Below, one piece after another: positions 5,033 to 5,900 of a stretch of DNA of 5,900 nucleotides. How positions within the stretch are numbered: the first letter of the stretch is position 1; each line of letters opens with the position of its first letter. The notes beneath the pieces were generated by a model, which was given only the letters and a program-made list of their open reading frames with translations, was not told the origin of the DNA and did no database searches. Made by a program: the position numbers and the translations under genes. The stretch is from Thermoleophilaceae bacterium (GTDB taxonomy: Bacteria > Actinomycetota > Thermoleophilia > Solirubrobacterales > Thermoleophilaceae), in the NCBI GenBank assembly GCA_013696425.1, contig JACCYP010000092.1, forward strand, positions 1-5,900, written 5' to 3'.

Positions 5033-5434
5033 ATGGACGACCAGCAGATCCAGGACTTCCTCAAGAAGGCGATCGACGAGAACGAGGTGATGCTCTTCAT
5101 GAAGGGCACACCGGAGGCTCCGGCCTGCGGCTTCTCCTCCCGCACCGCCGGCGCGCTCAACTCACTCGACGTCCGCTACGCGGCGCTCGACATCCTGCCC
5201 GACCCGCGCATCCGCGAGCAGCTCTCCGCGCTGTCGGGCTGGCCGACGATCCCGCAGCTCTTCATCAAGGGCCAGCTCGTTGGTGGCGCCGACATCGTGG
5301 CCGAGATGTATGAGACGGGCGACCTCGCCGAGGCGCTCGGCGTCGAGCAGGCCGACGACGACGAGGCGCCCGCGCCCGTCGCCGAGGCGCCCGTGCAGCA
5401 GGCGCCGATCGGGCTCGAGAACAAGCTCAGTTAG
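5033..5434 (+). CDS. grxD: Monothiol CGFS glutaredoxin (Grx4/GrxD type)
   Basis: This 133-residue single-domain monothiol glutaredoxin should bind a glutathione-ligated [2Fe-2S] cluster as a homodimer or with BolA. The active site CGFS is at 32-35, preceded by VMLFMKGTPEAPA with K24. WPTIPQLF (70-77) and GGADIV (84-89) form the glutathione-binding surface. Family members usually end soon after the equivalent of residue 104. This protein carries an extra tail of about 29 residues rich in Asp, Glu, Ala and Pro, likely disordered. There is no N-terminal thioredoxin domain, unlike eukaryotic Grx3. It is the second gene after bolA, 4 nt downstream, and is followed by a stem-loop terminator. CGFS proteins normally need glutathione as cluster ligand, which is notable if the host is an actinobacterium that uses another thiol. 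Confidence 0.95.
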   Translation: MDDQQIQDFLKKAIDENEVMLFMKGTPEAPACGFSSRTAGALNSLDVRYAALDILPDPRIREQLSALSGWPTIPQLFIKGQLVGGADIVAEMYETGDLAEALGVEQADDDEAPAPVAEAPVQQAPIGLENKLS

Positions 5435-5439
5435 ACCTC

Positions 5440-5460
5440 CGCGGGGCATCCAGCCCCGCG
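5440..5460. terminator. Stem-loop terminator after the glutaredoxin gene
   Basis: CGCGGGGC and GCCCCGCG form a perfect 8-bp GC stem with a 5-nt loop (ATCCA), starting 5 nt after the grxD stop. Only TTCT follows on the plus strand, so the U-tract is weak, as is common in GC-rich genomes. It lies between convergent genes and may also stop the minus-strand transcript. Confidence 0.65.
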
Positions 5461-5473
5461 TTCTGATGGCCTT

Positions 5474-5489
5474 GGCGGGTCCAGCCGCC
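5474..5489. terminator. Second, smaller stem-loop at the end of the minus-strand gene
   Basis: GGCGG and CCGCC form a 5-bp stem with a 6-nt loop (GTCCAG), immediately after the minus-strand stop codon at 5490-5492. Like the neighbouring larger stem-loop it carries TCCA in the loop. It may be a weak terminator for the minus-strand operon or chance pairing in GC-rich DNA. Confidence 0.3.
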
Positions 5490-5723
5490 TTAGTGGTGCC
5501 GGCGGCCGGGGAACCGGCCGTGCCTGCCGCCGCGCTGAGCGCGCTTCTGGTCCACCACGCGCCGGGCCCTGCCGGCAGCGTCGCGCGCCTGGCGCATGTA
5601 GCGCTCGCGCTGATCCGGCGGCAGGTTCTGCCAGCGGCGGTAGCCCTCGAGGGCCAACGGCCACAGCCGCTTCGCCGTGCGCGTGGCGCGCTGGATCGCA
5701 GGACCGCGGGCGCCCCCGGCCAT
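5490..5723 (-). CDS. Small basic hypothetical protein
   Basis: This 77-residue protein has no function I can assign. The middle is probably helical and has a recognisable conserved feel: RLWPLALEGYRRWQNLPPDQRERYMRQ lies at about residues 19-45, with three tryptophan or tyrosine positions spaced like a helix-turn-helix or coiled segment around an LPPDQ turn. The rest is rich in arginine (22 of 77), ending in a Gly/Arg/His tail, so nucleic-acid binding is conceivable but unproven. The ATG overlaps the stop of the upstream thioredoxin-fold gene as TGATG, and GAAGG lies 7 nt upstream inside that gene. The overlap and Shine-Dalgarno spacing support a real, coupled gene. A minor alternative is a spurious frame; the frame on the other strand has no recognisable domain. 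Confidence 0.65.
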   Translation of the reverse strand: MAGGARGPAIQRATRTAKRLWPLALEGYRRWQNLPPDQRERYMRQARDAAGRARRVVDQKRAQRGGRHGRFPGRRHH

Positions 5724-5900
5724 CAGCCGACCTTCGTGCGGTCGAGGTACTCGCAGATCCGCTTGGAGTCGGAGATCACTTCTTCACCGTCGACGAGCAC
5801 GGGCACCCACCGCTGGCGGGTGAGCTCCTCGACCTCGGGGCGATTGCGCTTCAGGTAGGGCACGCGCACCTCGTCGAACTCGATGCCGCGCTGTTCGAGC
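5723..5900 (-). CDS. Glutaredoxin/GST-N-like thioredoxin-fold protein, C-terminal part (start off the right edge)
   Basis: The last 58 residues are present, and the N-terminus with any CxxC motif is outside the window. LEQRGIEFDEVRVP is the helix-1 and strand-2 pattern of glutaredoxins and GST N-terminal domains. TRQRWVPVLVDGEEVISDS follows, where VPVLVDG holds the cis-proline that binds the thiol substrate. SDSKRICEYLD then gives the SxxI-type motif common to GST_N domains. The protein ends right after this helix, so it has no GST C-terminal helical domain and is about 80 residues in total by family expectation. It would be a small thiol-disulfide or thiol-conjugate binding protein. It is translationally coupled (TGATG) to the small basic protein downstream. 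It is the second thioredoxin-fold gene here, convergent with the CGFS glutaredoxin. Confidence 0.85.
   Translation of the reverse strand, partial: LEQRGIEFDEVRVPYLKRNRPEVEELTRQRWVPVLVDGEEVISDSKRICEYLDRTKVG

Noticed and set aside
5505..5521. GGCCGG/CCGGCC hairpin with a GGAA loop
   Set aside because: It lies inside the Gly/Arg-rich C-terminal codons of the small basic protein and is explained by GC-rich codon use.
5280..5858. Plus-strand open frame of 192 codons across the right end
   Set aside because: It overlaps the glutaredoxin in another frame and is antisense to two better-supported minus-strand genes; it is Arg/Pro/Ala-rich without a domain.

Overview
This is a compact, GC-rich bacterial chromosomal window. 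It has nine complete or near-complete genes, plus one partial gene at each end. No stretch longer than about 80 bases lacks a gene. I see no tRNA, rRNA, CRISPR array, insertion sequence, integrase or phage gene. The very high GC content, frequent GTG starts, weak Shine-Dalgarno signals and TANNNT boxes 7-8 nt before several start codons suggest an actinobacterium-like organism. The gene set would fit a deep-branching soil lineage such as Thermoleophilia, but that placement is a guess from style and not proven by any marker here.

Left part (1-994, minus strand): a fumarylacetoacetate hydrolase (FAH) family enzyme is followed, 10 nt downstream, by the N-terminal part of a phosphotriesterase-like metallohydrolase. 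The pair looks like a small catabolic operon that continues off the left edge. Divergent from it (1056-2042, plus) is an exported L,D-transpeptidase with a YkuD catalytic domain, which remodels the cell wall.

Middle part (2039-4308): a short putative membrane protein on the minus strand ends tail to tail with the transpeptidase. Its start lies only 15 nt from the divergent start of an ABC1/UbiB-type atypical kinase. The kinase stop overlaps the GTG start of an HhH-GPD DNA glycosylase (AlkA-like), so these two genes are translationally coupled.

Right part (4385-5434): an iron-sulfur cluster module. An A-type Fe-S carrier (ErpA/IscA family, minus) is divergent from a BolA-family gene and a CGFS monothiol glutaredoxin gene (plus, 4 nt apart). 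BolA and CGFS glutaredoxins are known partners that share a [2Fe-2S] cluster, and A-type carriers deliver clusters to apoproteins, so the three probably act in one process. A stem-loop terminator follows the glutaredoxin gene. Beyond it (5490-5900, minus) are a small basic protein of unknown function and the C-terminal part of a glutaredoxin/GST-N-like thioredoxin-fold protein, joined by a TGATG stop-start overlap.

The most unusual non-coding signal is a 104-bp symmetric element (4295-4398) between the convergent glycosylase and Fe-S carrier genes. Its outer arms (16 of 17 matching) contain the stop codons of both genes, and an 8-bp inner palindrome sits exactly on the same centre. I do not see a clearly novel multi-gene system; most of the window is ordinary housekeeping and metabolic content.
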